DNA from: Siphlonurus alternatus
Lineage: Eukaryota; Arthropoda; Insecta; Ephemeroptera; Siphlonuridae
NCBI GenBank assembly: GCA_949825025.1
Contig: OX463781.1
Location: 30,405,675-30,469,674, forward strand
Reading direction: 5' to 3'
Length of the DNA stretch: 64,000 nucleotides
Shown: positions 12,501-30,570 of the stretch, one piece after another
Numbering within the stretch: position 1 is the first letter of the stretch
Layout of the letters: each line of letters begins with the position of its first letter
Notes under the pieces: generated by a model
Told to the model about the DNA's origin: nothing
Databases searched by the model: none
The model's input: the letters and a program-made list of their open reading frames with translations, nothing else
Made by a program: the position numbers and the translations under genes

Positions 12501-12605
12501 CTAGCGAGCCAAGGACGTGCCTAACTTGTTGTAGAGCTCCTCCGATTTAGCTTCCTTTTTCTGAAGAGCCCATCTCGGCCTCCTCTCCACCTCGTGTGCT
12601 CGACG
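12501..12605 (-). CDS. Candidate C-terminal exon, basic/acidic helical peptide
   Basis: On the minus strand an AACTTTAG acceptor precedes 12605. An open frame of 34 codons then ends in TAG at 12503-12501. It reads RRAHEVERRPRWALQKKEAK followed by SEELYNKLGTSLAR. Codon usage is GC-rich against an AT-rich background, and the charge pattern looks like a real protein terminus. I do not recognise the family and found no upstream exon. It could belong to the same minus-strand gene as the ILEI-like exon at 20770-20567, but nothing proves a link. Confidence 0.3.
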   Translation of the reverse strand, partial: RRAHEVERRPRWALQKKEAKSEELYNKLGTSLAR

Positions 12606-13016
12606 CTAAAGTTGCGCTACCGAAAGAGCGGCCTCTTCAGTTTTTAGCGAGCCATTGGAGAGTGAACCCAACTTCAGTCTGCAGAATCTGTATAGAGGAA
12701 CTAGGAACTATATACACCGGTCGATCTCTAACCAACGAAATGAACAAAATCTCTCATAATGTATATAGTTGGTGATGATGATAAGAAAAATAAATAAAAT
12801 TCTTTATAGCAAAATGTGTTTTATATTTACAACCATAGCGTCGAGCGCTTTGTTCCTACAGTCCTTTTTTTTTTTAAAAAAAAAATAAATAAATAAATAT
12901 GAAATAAAAAGCATTCCGTCTTTCACCATCATTTCGCCCCCTTTTTCCTTAGCTATTTTTTTCAGGAAAATATTTTTTTCCCTTGATAAAACAACATACA
13001 TTATGGAATGAAGGGA

Positions 13017-13076
<60 letters not shown>

Positions 13077-14676
13077 GAGTATGTTTTGATAAAATTTATG
13101 CCTTTAATAATTTTTTACTCACGTCCTCACCGTTTCCTTTTATGAGGTTCCTAAGCTTAAAGTACGTAATCAATTTAATGTGTTTTTTTCTTCTTTTGTT
13201 ATATTATTTTTTCTACAAAAATATGTAAGGAATGTAGTCTCAGAACGCCCTTTTCTTTTCTCTTTAAGGTGACACACGTCGTCTTTGAATGGTCGGCACT
13301 GTCACGTCAGTTTTTGGTTCGCAGCGCAGGTGACGAGTTTCTTCGTATTTTATGGACCCAGCACTATTCCCTTTGCCTGCAGCCAGCTTGCAGCAAAGTC
13401 CCCACACTTCGACTCATGTTTTACAAAGAAAGCTTTTTCTGTGATCGAAGATCAATAAATGTCAAGTGAAGAACTGATTCTCCCCAACAGACTCAAAACC
13501 ACATATATATATTATACAATACGTTAAGCTATACAGCTACCGGCAGCTATACAGAGATTTGTGGTAGAATTCCATCAAATTTGGAAAATTTGAGTCATGA
13601 ATTTTGGATTTCAAATTTTTTTTTTCCTACAATCAGTAAATTGATCCACTCTGTACTCTGTACACATTGTGTAAGTTTTTTGTATTTTCAATATGCTATA
13701 CTTTTCAATAGAAAAAAACACATTTTTTTTTCGTTCATTTTTTATGATGTTATAAAGAAATATAAATAGAGTTATGATAATTATATAAAATTAAATATTG
13801 TTGTTGTTTGTTTGTTTTTTGTTTATAAAGTTTATATGCATGAACATACCCACAATATTTTATACTAGCAAAGACTTGATGAGATATTAATGTTACTGAA
13901 TATATTTTTAAAAAAGATCCTACATACAATTAGTGAAAACTTATAATAATTTTTAAGCTTTTTGTTAAGTATAAATTTTCTTGCAAGTATTTATATTACA
14001 ACCATATAAGAATTGCATTTATATATTATATATATATTTTCCTATAAATTCTGTTGCCTTACATTTACATATTCTGTAAAAGGCAATCATAATAATACAG
14101 TTTACATCATAAACTTTCAACGTAAAAAATACAGAACACGCTTAACTTTGATTATTATATAAAAGTTGAATTCAATTACCAACTGTTAAATTGACACGAA
14201 GTTATTCGTCGATCTTGACAAAGTGTTATATTGTTATGACGACGACCAACTTTATTGCAGAATCGCTCAGGTGATCACGCTAACTTTGCAACGAGAAGGG
14301 AGGAGGAGGAGTTTTTGTATTATTGATTCGCGAACTCGATGTCACTATACATACTGATGCTGGTGTATAACAATATATAGAGCCTGCTATATAGCCAAGT
14401 GGATATGATCGAGCCACGTTGCTTGCTCAACTCCCTTTTATCGTCTTGTATTATAGTACGTACTGCTTATACTATATAGCAGTACTACTATAGCCGTCAC
14501 AATAAAGGAACGAGAATCAATACATTTATTTATCAGGGATATATATATATATATATACATTTTAAAAGTTTTTAGTGAAAATGTATCTTGAATATATATA
14601 TAATAAATATATAAAAAAAATCGATACTTCAAAAAACACATTTTTAAAATACTATATACAAAGTATAGAACTAAAT
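12606..14676. other. AT-rich stretch with one microsatellite; no gene seen
   Basis: Contains the (AT)n at 13016-13075. A somewhat less AT-rich segment at 13260-13470 has an open frame but no motif, ATG context or splice signals that I trust. Confidence 0.4.
13016..13075. repeat. (AT)n microsatellite
   Basis: About 58 bp of uninterrupted AT dinucleotides. Translated frames through it (IYIYIY) are artefacts. Confidence 0.95.
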
Positions 14677-14679
14677 AAT

Positions 14680-14802
14680 AGGTCTGTTCGTAAATACACA
14701 ATCAGAAAGAATTGATTATTTGTGATAAACCTTATTTTTCATGCACATAACGTTCATTACAAATAATCGATTCTTTCTGATTGTGTATTTACGAACAGAC
14801 CT
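14680..14802. mobile_element. Palindromic MITE, AGGTCTGTTCGTAAA family, copy 2
   Basis: This 123-bp element has inverted ends AGGTCTGTTCGTAAATACAC and complement, forming a hairpin with roughly 45-bp near-perfect arms. The 3-bp direct repeat AAT flanks it (14677-14679 and 14803-14805). The outermost 15 bp match the element at 4828-4984 apart from one base, while the interiors differ, so the two are different MITEs sharing terminal signals. Confidence 0.8.
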
Positions 14803-15405
14803 AATCGCAATTAAACAGTGAAAAGGGCTGATGATGAATTGCAAATATTATATGCATGCCATGGACGCCATGGTCCACTATTGAAGACTACGTACGACTG
14901 CAATACAGCTTTTCAGTTCTTAAGATATTTTGTTTTCACTAAATTATATATTTAATCCTTTGTTGGTCATTTTCAAAATAACATTGATGTAATGTAAAAT
15001 TCATAAATAGCATGATTCATGTTATGTTATTATATTTTAATCTTTAACACCATTCATGCTTTTGAGGGAGGGAGACTTTATAATTGGGGCTAATAACCCT
15101 CCCCCTGAATTTATGTACTTAACCATGATTTTAATTATTATAAACAATCTGGGCATATATCACTTTTTAAATAGCATATAATATAAATTCAACAAATATT
15201 AATACATAGGGGTACAGTATAATCCCCTCCCATTTTTTTCCTGTATATCTGGTGAAATCTCATAATGTGAAGAGTTTCTAAATAAAGTAATATATATTAA
15301 GATAATAAAATTATATATAATATATGCCATTACTTTATTACATTATAATATATTTCGTATTATATAGATTTATTTTAAAATTTACATGCACAATTCAAAT
15401 ACAAA

Positions 15406-15776
15406 GTTTTTTTTTTTACAAGGATACACCCCTAAGAGCTTACAGCTCGCGGCGGAGTACTGGGTAGGGATAAGGTAGGGAACGGATAGTGGCCACGGCC
15501 TGCATGCTTACGCGTCCCAGCATTCGCTGAGGTGAAACTGAGGGAACCGTGGAAAACCTCAGTCAGGACGGACACCTCTACTTTTTTCTCAATGGACCAA
15601 AGCGATGTCCAAAGCCTGGGGAACCACACACAAGTGCATCACTGCACTGGTTGGAAAGCGAGACGAATTTACCCCAGGGAGGGAGCAGCGTATTTTTTAC
15701 TTGAAACGGTCACCCATCCAAGTACTAACCACGCTCGACGTAGCCTGACTTCGGTGATCTAACGAGAACCGGTCAA
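15406..15776 (-). mobile_element. 5S-rRNA-derived SINE, copy 1 (full body, poly(A) tail)
   Basis: Read on the minus strand the element starts with a 5S-rRNA-like head (15773-15709) that includes GATCACCGAAGTCAGGC and GGTTAGTACTTGGATGGGTG, the internal control region used by TFIIIA/Pol III. A body of about 280 bp follows, with the 3' sequence CGAGCTGTAAGCTCTTAGGG and a poly(A) tail (the T-run at 15407-15418). This is SINE3-type architecture. It has no protein product and depends on a LINE for mobility. It is not a functional 5S gene, because the 5S 5' and 3' portions are missing. Confidence 0.85.
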
Positions 15777-15893
15777 TGGGTTAGTTGAAAGTTAGGATTC
15801 AAAATATATTATTAAATCTCAATTACAAAAAGTTAATTCTTATAATATATTATCTGTTTATCTGCATGAATGTTGAGTCAGTTATACACAAAA

Positions 15894-16569
15894 TAGACGA
15901 CTTGCAAAACCCCATTTTTAGCAAAAAGTAAACAAAAAAAAATGACCCCCAGTTCATTGTTGTTTTGATAAAGTGTATAAATTTTGCTTATACATTGGAC
16001 CTTATGGGAAATTGACGATTTTTTCACACAGATTTCAATGTTACAAACCTACGATTCTAAATATAAAAATATCACCAGAATCTGCAGTTTTTGGCCATTT
16101 ATAATGCTGAAATGCGTGTCAGAAGAAGTTTTCTTTACTTTAATATGGTAAATTTTATATGATACCAAATCGGCCAATTGCATGGGGGAAGATACGTAAC
16201 TAGGCAAACTCCAGTTTGTTGATTTTAACTGTTGCAATAATCAACAATCTGGAGCTTCCTTGGTTACGCATCTTCCCCATGCAATTGGCTGATTTGGTAT
16301 CATATAAAATTTACCATATTAAAGTAAAGAAAACTTCTTCTGATACGCATTTCAGCATTATAAATGGCCAAAAACTGCAGATTCTGGTGATATTTTTATA
16401 CTTAGAATCGTAGGTTTGTAACATATTGAAATCTGTGTGTAAAAATCGTCAATTTCCCATAAGGTCCAATGTATAAGCAAAGTTTATACACATAATCAAA
16501 ACAACAATGAACTGGGGGTCACTTTTTTTGTTTACTTTTTGCTAAAAATGGGGTTTTGCAAGTCGTCTA
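15894..16569. mobile_element. TA-flanked palindromic element (GACGACTTGCAAAACCCC)
   Basis: Two arms of about 320 bp are inverted copies meeting near 16230. The tips are GACGACTTGCAAAACCCC and complement, each bordered by TA, consistent with Tc1/mariner-type insertion. Each arm gives a matching 60-odd-codon open frame simply because the arms mirror each other. No transposase motif was seen. A single-arm copy occurs at 61663-61931. Confidence 0.8.
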
Positions 16570-17338
16570 TAATAGCCTGAATTATTGATAAATATAACAA
16601 CAGCCATGCTGTATAATACTGACTGTATAAAGAGCAATTTGTATTTTATCCCTGCTGAAGTCACACACCAGCCACAATAGTATTATTTTATGTAATATTA
16701 TGTAAGTTACTTACCTGCATGTGGGCGGCACTATAGTATTATCACATGCAAACACACTGAAATGTTAATGTATGGCAGTAAAGCAAAGATCGATCAAGCC
16801 TTGCAAGGTTGAGAAACTTTTAATGCCGTAACGTTGATTTAATGATAGATGTGCGACAAGCAGAGAAATAAGCCTCTCTGTTAATGTAAGTCCACGGTGC
16901 ACCCCTGCTTCAAACAAATCTCACTTACATAATATAAGCAGCTTAAAAGTTTTAATAAAAAGTAATACATGACGATGCTCGTTTTAATAATGCCATAGTA
17001 ATTGTTTTCCAACGTTCTTGCCATCAGAAGAAAAATAATCTTGGTCTCTATTCATTCACCCACGCTCGGTATGTGTCTAAGATAAAAGAAATATCTTTCT
17101 ATCTTTTTGAGACCGTTTTAGCGCGTTACTTTTTATATTTTTCCTGTAACTAGAAAGAAAAGAAATTTTAAAAATGTTCTATATATATATTTTAGAGTTT
17201 CATTGGTATAAGATTATATACATATATAAATTATTATCATTGAAAAAGTTTTTAAAAAAAAACTCAAAAAGTATCTAAAAACTATAAAATTTTAGTTATT
17301 TCAATCTCAAAAAATTTGAAATGTAAAATTATTATTAA

Positions 17339-17342
<4 letters not shown>

Positions 17343-17426
<84 letters not shown>
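17343..17426. repeat. (AT)n microsatellite
   Basis: About 84 bp of AT dinucleotide repeat with no interruptions seen. Confidence 0.95.
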
Positions 17427-17768
17427 CTATTGTGATTATTGTAAATTAATTGTATACGATTACAACAGAACTAATTTATATTATTTAAATACCTATTAAT
17501 TTTTTGTAATTTTCTTATCTTGTAACATACATTATATTCAAATTTTAAGATAAATTAAATAATATTAAATCATTATTTCTATTATTTTTTTATGATGAAT
17601 TAATTTACATATTCACTTTTTACAAGAAATTTTTATAACTAATAAATCTTTTATTATCAAAGAAGTGATTAAAAAATAACTCTGAAAATTTAAAATGCAC
17701 TTTTTTTCTCAAAATTCCAATTATAATTTGGAATACAAAAGGTGTAGAACTATATACACCATATTCGG

Positions 17769-17769
<1 letters not shown>

Positions 17770-17838
<69 letters not shown>
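17770..17838. repeat. (GA)n microsatellite
   Basis: About 34 uninterrupted GA units. A complementary (CT)n array of similar length is at 49222-49281. Confidence 0.95.
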
Positions 17839-17840
<2 letters not shown>

Positions 17841-18567
17841 AAAAAACAGGCCAGTGGTATTGTCACATTTATCTTTCATATATTTGCAAAGTTTTTAACA
17901 GCCAGAAATTTGTCACGAGTTATATAAATTCTGCAATCTAGAAATTTAATGCTACAATGTACTGTACTATATAGATGATTGAATTAATGTATTGAAACAA
18001 AATTGGATTATTTCTGCTTGTATGCCCTCGACTTCGATAAAATAAAGGTAATAAAAAAGGTATATTATACATTAATAGATAAAATATTTATCATGTATAT
18101 ATGTATATGTTCAGACTCGAGTTGAGAGGCAGCACAGGTTAATAAGCACGAGGTAAGAACGAAAAGACGATAATAATAAAGTCTGGAGAGCAGCTCGACA
18201 GCATGTAATTATGCTAAACACCGCGACACACGGCGGCGTCCCATCAATCAGTCTCTCGGCTGCATGGTCTGACAAAAACCCTGAGAGTGTGACAACGACG
18301 TGCAAGAAATAGATCGCCCGAACTGATTCGTTGTGTCTCCGAGGAGGAGGAGAAATAATATACTTTGTCTTCCTCTTGCATGCTTGTTGAGTGATTCCAG
18401 TACGCTTGACTGATTCTTCTTAACGTCTCAAGATAAATTTGTACAAAGATACGACTCCAATGAATGGAATAATACAACTTTATAATTATTATTGCGAGTT
18501 TATTTTATATAAAATATATAATATTGAATACTAAAATGTTATTTTACGATATTATAGGTATAAAATA

Positions 18568-18570
18568 TGC

Positions 18571-18632
<62 letters not shown>
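18568..18632. repeat. (AT)n microsatellite
   Basis: About 64 bp of AT dinucleotide repeat. Confidence 0.95.
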
Positions 18633-18635
<3 letters not shown>

Positions 18636-20566
18636 AATTATTGGTTTACCTCTTTGCAATGTATTCCGCATTGCACGTATAATGCATAAAAGCAGGAGTT
18701 TGAAAGTTTTGAAATTTCGCTTATTACTGCAAAATTAATATTTTTTAATTAAAATTTAATTATGGATTATTAAAATGGTTTATACAATCTTCCACTTAAT
18801 TATACATTATACTCCATATTAATTTATAAATTCATTGGTTTTAATATTATTAACCTGCATGTAAGCTAATATAGCTAATATATCATGTATGAATTCAACT
18901 TAAATTGCATTGATATTAAATTTGATCTCCATATAACACAGCAAGTAGCTTAGAGGCATTACTATTGATTTTTTCCTTCATACTATAAAACCTTGTTTTT
19001 AATCTGCATATATTTATTATATACTAAACTTTTATAGAGACTGAATATTATGCATAATATGCCACTTGTTATAGTATTTATGACCACTCTAATTGCTGCT
19101 ACATAGCATTTGTGCCATATATATATAGCTCTATGTTGGACGCCGCTGATCCTCGACCGCCTCCGTCTAGCTGGCTGTAGTATACCACTAGTACCGGAAT
19201 GGAGGAGTCATTAGCACCATCACTGTGCAGACCACCCCTGCAGTAGTATATTTATATGGCTTTGTCATACAACTGGGGAAATCAACGAGAGGGGACGAGT
19301 AGGTAACATATTTGTTGCATTTTATTGCCAAGCCAAGCATTACGTTAGAAGATATATTATATATGAAAGGCCATTTCAGTATCATTTATATTCTATCCCC
19401 CTCTCATTCGCTCAGACAATTCAGCATTTACTGTACCCCTCAAGTGTGCATGGCTGCTGATGTAGCGTCCTTACAGTCACTTCATGTATGCCCACATCTA
19501 ATGGAATCGTACAAAACTCTCCTCCTTATATAGCACACAGACGCCAAGTGTTACTGTGACTACAAATATGTATAAGATGGTTTTTCTCTCTTATTCTCAG
19601 ACTTTGTTATAAAAGTATAATATAGTTTAAAGTTTTAAAAAAAAAATTGAACTTATAAGGTTTTTGTGGGTAAAATTTACATAAGATATCAATAGAATTA
19701 AACTAAGTAGATTTCTAAGAAAAAGTGTATCTTTTTTTAATGTTTCAGATCACTATCTTAAATTATTCATAAAAAAAAAGTGCTGTCTAACTTTTTGCGA
19801 ATGAAAATGAAACAATTCTTTAATACCTTTAAATTTATATATTAAATTCAATAGCAAATAAGGATAAAAAAACATAAAATAAAATATAAGGATATTTTAA
19901 AAAAAATATAATTTATTCTTGGAATTCTGTATAAATGTATAGTAAATTATACAAATAAAGATGGGCTATTATTGTTCTTTATGATATTGATCTTAATGAG
20001 CTCGAAATGCTTTGAATTTGAACATGCTTATTAATTATTATACCGTATACATAATACATATATAATTAATTAACATAATTATAAATATGATCGTATATAT
20101 GTATATATAATATATGAAATGTATTTTCCAATACTTCCAACATCAACTGCATGATGATATATTTTTTATTAAAAACTTCCATAATATCAGTTAGCAAAAT
20201 ATGACCATCACATAACTTAAATGATAATCGTCTCTTACGTAGTTGTGCGTCGATCTTTACATTCCAAAAGAACTGACAAGTGTAAGTAAAATTATGAAGC
20301 ACGCATGTGCATGGTCAAATAATTCAAATATTTAACAACACTTACGTTATTAATTTTCAATATTTGATGTGCATATAATTAAGCTCCTTCTCCTAATAAG
20401 AAAACTAAATAAATTGTGATTTATGCAATGCCGCGCATATAATATATAAATATAAATTATATATAAATTCCCAATATTTCCTTATGATTTTCGTTTTTTT
20501 TTTTTTTTTTTTTTTTTAATTCCTATTTTCTTATTACTGGAAATTTAATAAAAATCACAAAATTCA

Positions 20567-20770
20567 CAAACTCAAAAAGTATTCAAAATATAATTTTGAA
20601 TTTCTATCTTCCATTGAAACTTCTGATTTTTCCACGTCTTGCCACGTTTTATCATCAATGTAGCCAGCGTGAATCTGGGTGCGAGTGACCAGGTTATAGA
20701 CCGCGAGATTTAAGCCTTCCTTGTATATTCTATTTGAATGTAAGGTAATTTGACCCTCTTCAAAGGTGCT
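20567..20770 (-). CDS. Candidate exon with ILEI (FAM3/POMGNT1-type) domain segment
   Basis: The minus-strand frame after a CACCAGCAG acceptor reads about 68 residues including RIYKEGLNLAVYNLVTRTQI and HAGYIDDKTW, then a helix ending LYFEYFLSL. The pattern R-x-x-x-x-G-(I/L)-N-(V/L)-(A/V)-V-x-N-x-x-T ... G-x-(F/I)-D, then an acidic helix with (F)L-x-S-(I/L), is that of the ILEI domain found in FAM3 cytokine-like proteins and in POMGNT1-type glycosyltransferases, where it binds glycans. The right-hand part of the domain would need another exon further left; only a weak GTGAAT donor is present at the end. I recognise the fold pattern from memory only, so the call is tentative. Confidence 0.4.
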
Positions 20771-21928
20771 CTGCTGGTGCTGACTTGTCGTCGTCGGGTG
20801 ACGGTGTGTACCACACAGTGATTGGCGTCGATCGATCGCAGCCACTATATACTGGTCCAGCCAGCAGCATCCTCGTGGTGATGCAGCCTACATGCAGTTG
20901 ACTCGCTTATCGATCTCCTCACTCCCTTTATCTGATGCAAACAAATGATTGCACAAAATTGAGACTCACCACTATTATAGATAAGGAAATCATTGATATG
21001 CATGCATGTTAAATTAGATCCAATGCAAATTTAACAAATTAAAACTCATTCACCGGGCATTATTATATATATATTATATATATATATTAACTAGATTTAA
21101 AATCATATATTCTGTTATCAATAATTAAAATCTCGATGTTATTTTAATGACACAACGAATTATAGCCATTAATACATTAGATATTACATATAAATGTAAT
21201 TACTTTGCAAGTTTTGATTGCAGATTTCAAAAAAACTTACGAAGAGGGCAATTCTTTTTCATCACATGGTTAATAATTTGAATATGCTCATGTCAAAGCA
21301 CTTTAAATTTTTGTGTAATTATTTATACACAAAGACCCTCTTAATTTTTTGTTTAAATAAAAAAAATAAAGAAAACTTGAAAAAAACAAACAAAAAAACA
21401 TGCCTTGTTTAAATTTCAATCTTAAATTAAAAAAAAAAGAGAACCTATCTCTATTATAAAAGCAGTAATATAATGACATTATTGAGTTGCACGGGGAAGG
21501 CAAATATTTGGTGCATGCATCAATACATTTCATCTCCTGTGTGCTTCTGTACTGACTGTGGTATGTTCCACGATCGATTGTTGGCTGCATTGTCTTTGCT
21601 GCTGCAGGAGATTCCTGCTAGCTGAAGCTTCGTCTGGCACATCGCGTGCCTTGCGTGCGAGCCGCCCTTTGTGCTCTCTCGCCGCGGGGTCGATGTCTGC
21701 CAACCGCGGGCATGGAGAGACACAATGGACCGCGCGGACAGTCGCGCAAAAATGCTGTGATCGTGGCGAAATTAATTTTAAGGAATAAAAATTGTAAGCT
21801 GGGTATACTCGGCATGTTAATGATCATGCATGAAACAGATTGTATTAATTTTGAAGTCTTTCTTTTTTTATCACATTAGCAGCTGTACATCACAGAAGAA
21901 TGGTCTCAAATGTTATCGAATTCAGCCA

Positions 21929-21929
21929 A

Positions 21930-21980
<51 letters not shown>

Positions 21981-21981
21981 A
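21929..21981. repeat. (AAAT)n tetranucleotide microsatellite
   Basis: About thirteen AAAT/AATA units. Confidence 0.95.
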
Positions 21982-22577
21982 ATACATGAAAAAATTTCAT
22001 AGAAAAAAGTAAATTAATATACTCATGTTTAGTTAAGTGCATTGCATGCATTAAGCAGAAATTTGCTAGATGATATAATGCGGTACATGATATAATGGTA
22101 CATGATACCATGTATATATAGAGTTTTTAAGTAAGCAAAAAGTAGTATAATAAAACAAGCACAACCATTAAAAATTAAATTTAATAAAATAAAAATATAA
22201 AAATAAAATAAATAAAAATATCGGAAAAAACTTTATAAATTATTCATCAACTTGTAAACAAATTATGATTAATGAATACTAATAGTAATAGCGCAAATGT
22301 TACGTACAATGCACTTTTCCGCATGCAGGCATGCATGATTAACATAAAAGTTAAAATTAAAAAAGTAGCGATAGACGAGTTTGTATTTATATTTTAATAT
22401 TAAAAATTAATTAGCCTCTATACCGAACAATGAAGAGAATATAAGCAATATATAGTATTTCCATCTAAAGTATGAAATCGCATGCCACGTCTATAGCAAA
22501 TGTATACTGGTGCTGGATAAACCTACTATAGTACATAAGAAAAACAATGAAAAAATATAATCTAAGAGTGAAAAAAA

Positions 22578-22583
22578 TTTTAA
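22578..22583 (-). terminator. Candidate poly(A) signal for MYORG (ATTAAA)
   Basis: The minus-strand hexamer ATTAAA lies about 90 nt after the MYORG stop codon. No AATAAA was found nearer. Weak evidence in AT-rich DNA. Confidence 0.25.
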
Positions 22584-22672
22584 TAAAGAGAAGTGAAAAA
22601 ATTGTGTACGTTTCTTCTTCAAATACAATGCAAACATTTTTTCAGTAAAACTTTGCTTGGTGCACCGTTGGC

Positions 22673-27891
<5,219 letters not shown>

Positions 27892-28150
27892 ATCTGCCGG
27901 TCTGTTTATAATAAAACTGCAAGCCCAGCAGTTTGCCGTCGCTGTGCACCCCGCCCCGCGCTCGCCTGCTGTTATCTCGTCCTGTCGCGGCGCTCACGAG
28001 ACACGAGAGCTCTGCTTGCGTGATTCCAGACAACGTATTGTTTAAATTAGCAGTAGTTATAGACAGCTGAAAGTGCGTGCAGAGCGCAATCATAATGTAG
28101 AATGTACAGTAAAAATAATAAAAAAAACTCGCTGCTGATTTTTTGTTCAC
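27892..28150 (-). other. Probable MYORG 5' UTR / promoter-proximal sequence
   Basis: A GC-richer block directly upstream of the chosen ATG. A different frame is open across it (28150-27773), but it reaches the exon-1 donor in phase 2, which is incompatible with the membrane exon, so I treat it as non-coding leader. An alternative splice acceptor TTTTATTATAAACAG just upstream of the ATG is possible. Confidence 0.4.
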
Positions 28151-28159
28151 AGTAATTCA

Positions 28160-30370
28160 GGTTAAAAATTAATAACAAAATATTTTAACTTTTTTTTTTT
28201 GTGTGTAAAAATTAGATTTTATAAATTATAATTCCTATTATTTTATTTCCAAAAATTTATCTGCAATTTTCAATAATTAAATTTATTAATTATATATAAA
28301 AAAAAAACTTGTCGTGATGATAAAAGTGTAAATAATATTTAAATATAATGCATAGTGTCGACCTCAATTTTTTTTATTAAATGTCGGGTTTGAAGCTACG
28401 CCCCTTTTAGGTCTATCTTTTTGTTAAAAATTAGGCGTCACTCTCTCTGCACTTTCAAATTTTTTTTAAAAATTGTTCCCATGGGCTCTAAAAAATTTGA
28501 AAAAAATCAGAGTAGCATATATATTAACTTTGCACCCTCTATATCTCCATTTCTACCAGTAATAACAAATTTTGAGGTCGATGCTTCATTGTGGGGAAAT
28601 TATATTGAATTTTAATGCACTCGAGATAAATTTTAATATATATTACTGTTGTTAATTATTTATTACAAATTATGTACATATATATATTTCTATCACATGT
28701 ATACCTGGGTCATGAATTGAACAAAATTTTAAAATTATAACCTAATATTTATTTCACTTGCTATTTGAACTATTTGATTAAATTCGAGCACAATAATTGT
28801 ACTAATCTTACATTAGAAATGCCAATTAATAAAACATGCTGACACTACTTTATTATTTAAAAAAAATGTTACAACTTTACCTAGCTGCAGACCTAATTAA
28901 AAAAAAAATATTAAAACAGATGCAACTATAAACAATGATAAAATTCGGGTACATTTGTATTATTATTTTATTTATTCATACTTACAACACCATACAAGGA
29001 ATGGTTACTATAAAGACAGAACAGGAGAAGTAATAAGCCAGGTTTGACCTGGTTCCCATATTTTACCATGTTATATTATATAGAAAAAAAAAAGCTTCAA
29101 TAAAGTTAATTGGCATTACATAAAATGCAAAATTATTTTGTATGACTCACTGTCAGTGTCGTCATGATTCAATTTTTAAATGCATCTTATTTGAAAAAAA
29201 AATATATATATATGTATATATATAAACTGAAAAATTTTAAGATTACAAAAAAATAACTTGCTGTAAAATAGGAATATAAAATGCAGATAATATTTATAAT
29301 ATAGATAATATTTTCTTTTAAGAATGAATAATAAGAAAGAAAGTAAAAGCAACCATTAATAATGTACTGTCCAGTATTATATATAATGTTCTCAAGACAT
29401 CAGTGTCCACCTGCACTTTTCTACGTTCCATTACTCCAATTTTGGAGAATGTGGAACGACACATTTTCTTTTCAGTCTATACCGGAAAGACAGTTTTCAT
29501 GGTTGCAACAAAGTAACTAATTTTAATGGCTATAAATTGTCTAGTTAGATTAAATAAAAAGTATAAGTATATAAATACTAGTTAGGATTCATACGGGGGA
29601 AGAAGTTGAATTGCCTAAATATGAAGGGGAAAAAATGTTACTAACACAAAAATCAACCGCAGGAGGCAAATTTCGTGAAGAAAATAGTCATGTAGTTTAA
29701 CAGTTTATGATTGTCAGAATTACGAAAGCAGTTAAATATTTTGTTGCTTCTCATCATGTGTTATTTTATTTTTAACAAGATATCATGTATGACATATTTT
29801 TTAAAACAATTTAGAACTTGCTGAAGATATTTCCCATATAAATCCTAGCTAGTCCTAATTACGAAATTTTATTACAAATGAAGATCAATAATAAAGGGTA
29901 AAAAAGTCTTCTGACCAAACACCTTTTACTTGCATCAAAAAGACCAACAATTGCTTTAATTGCTACTTCTAATTACTCAAAATTTTCAACATATTACAAA
30001 TCTATTATTAGTTTTTTAATGTCATATATTCACTAACTGGCTAGAGCACAGAATCAGTGCAATCTGAAAATACTAATCCAATGTATGTATTTAAAACATT
30101 CAAATTTATTGATAACTTGTTCACATTTGTACTAATTAGCAATTGTATAAGGTAAATATATCTGTCAGTCCATAAAAATAGTTCCAGACTCCATGGCAAC
30201 AACGACAAAACAGGTTAATTATATTGATAAATGTATTACTGGCCTTCAATGTGCTTTTTGTTTAACCAATAAAACAAATTAAAACGGTGTTTCTAATTTT
30301 AAGATGTTTTTGCTTTTGACAAAATTAAAAGCATAAATTGAACATTATCCAAGAATTAAGAATTTAAGTT
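28160..30370. other. Intergenic stretch between MYORG and p62
   Basis: AT-rich sequence with no transposon ends or gene recognised. The p62 3' UTR probably ends at its right edge. Confidence 0.45.
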
Positions 30371-30381
30371 TTGCACATGTC

Positions 30382-30387
30382 TTTATT
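30382..30387 (-). terminator. Candidate p62 poly(A) signal (AATAAA)
   Basis: The minus-strand AATAAA lies about 185 nt after the p62 stop codon. Confidence 0.4.
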
Positions 30388-30570
30388 TCTGAACATGCAT
30401 TTAATAACAAGATATTGATTACAAGCACACAAGGTTAATATAATATACAAAACATCAAAACAACAAACGTGTTTCCACAGTATAATGCCATATAACTCTT
30501 TCTCTACCAATCTACCTTATTTTCAGATTAAAACACAAGACGGCTAACGATGCAAGGTCAATGGTCCAGT

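Larger units (their letters stand above)
16570..20560. other. AT-rich stretch with microsatellites; no gene supported
   Basis: Contains three dinucleotide arrays listed separately. Somewhat GC-richer patches at 18110-18440 and 19140-19520 have open frames, but I could not match them to any family or splice pattern. Confidence 0.35.
20850..22672. other. Mostly AT-rich intergenic stretch downstream of MYORG
   Basis: A GC-richer island at about 21540-21770 has overlapping open frames on both strands, none with a recognisable motif. An (AAAT)n array lies at 21929-21981. The candidate MYORG poly(A) signal is at 22578-22583. Confidence 0.35.

Noticed and set aside
15709..15773. Functional 5S rRNA gene
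   Set aside because: Only the central part of 5S is present, it continues into SINE body sequence, and copies elsewhere share that body.
21540..21830. GC-rich patch with open frames on both strands
   Set aside because: Several overlapping frames of similar length, and none with a motif or convincing splice sites.
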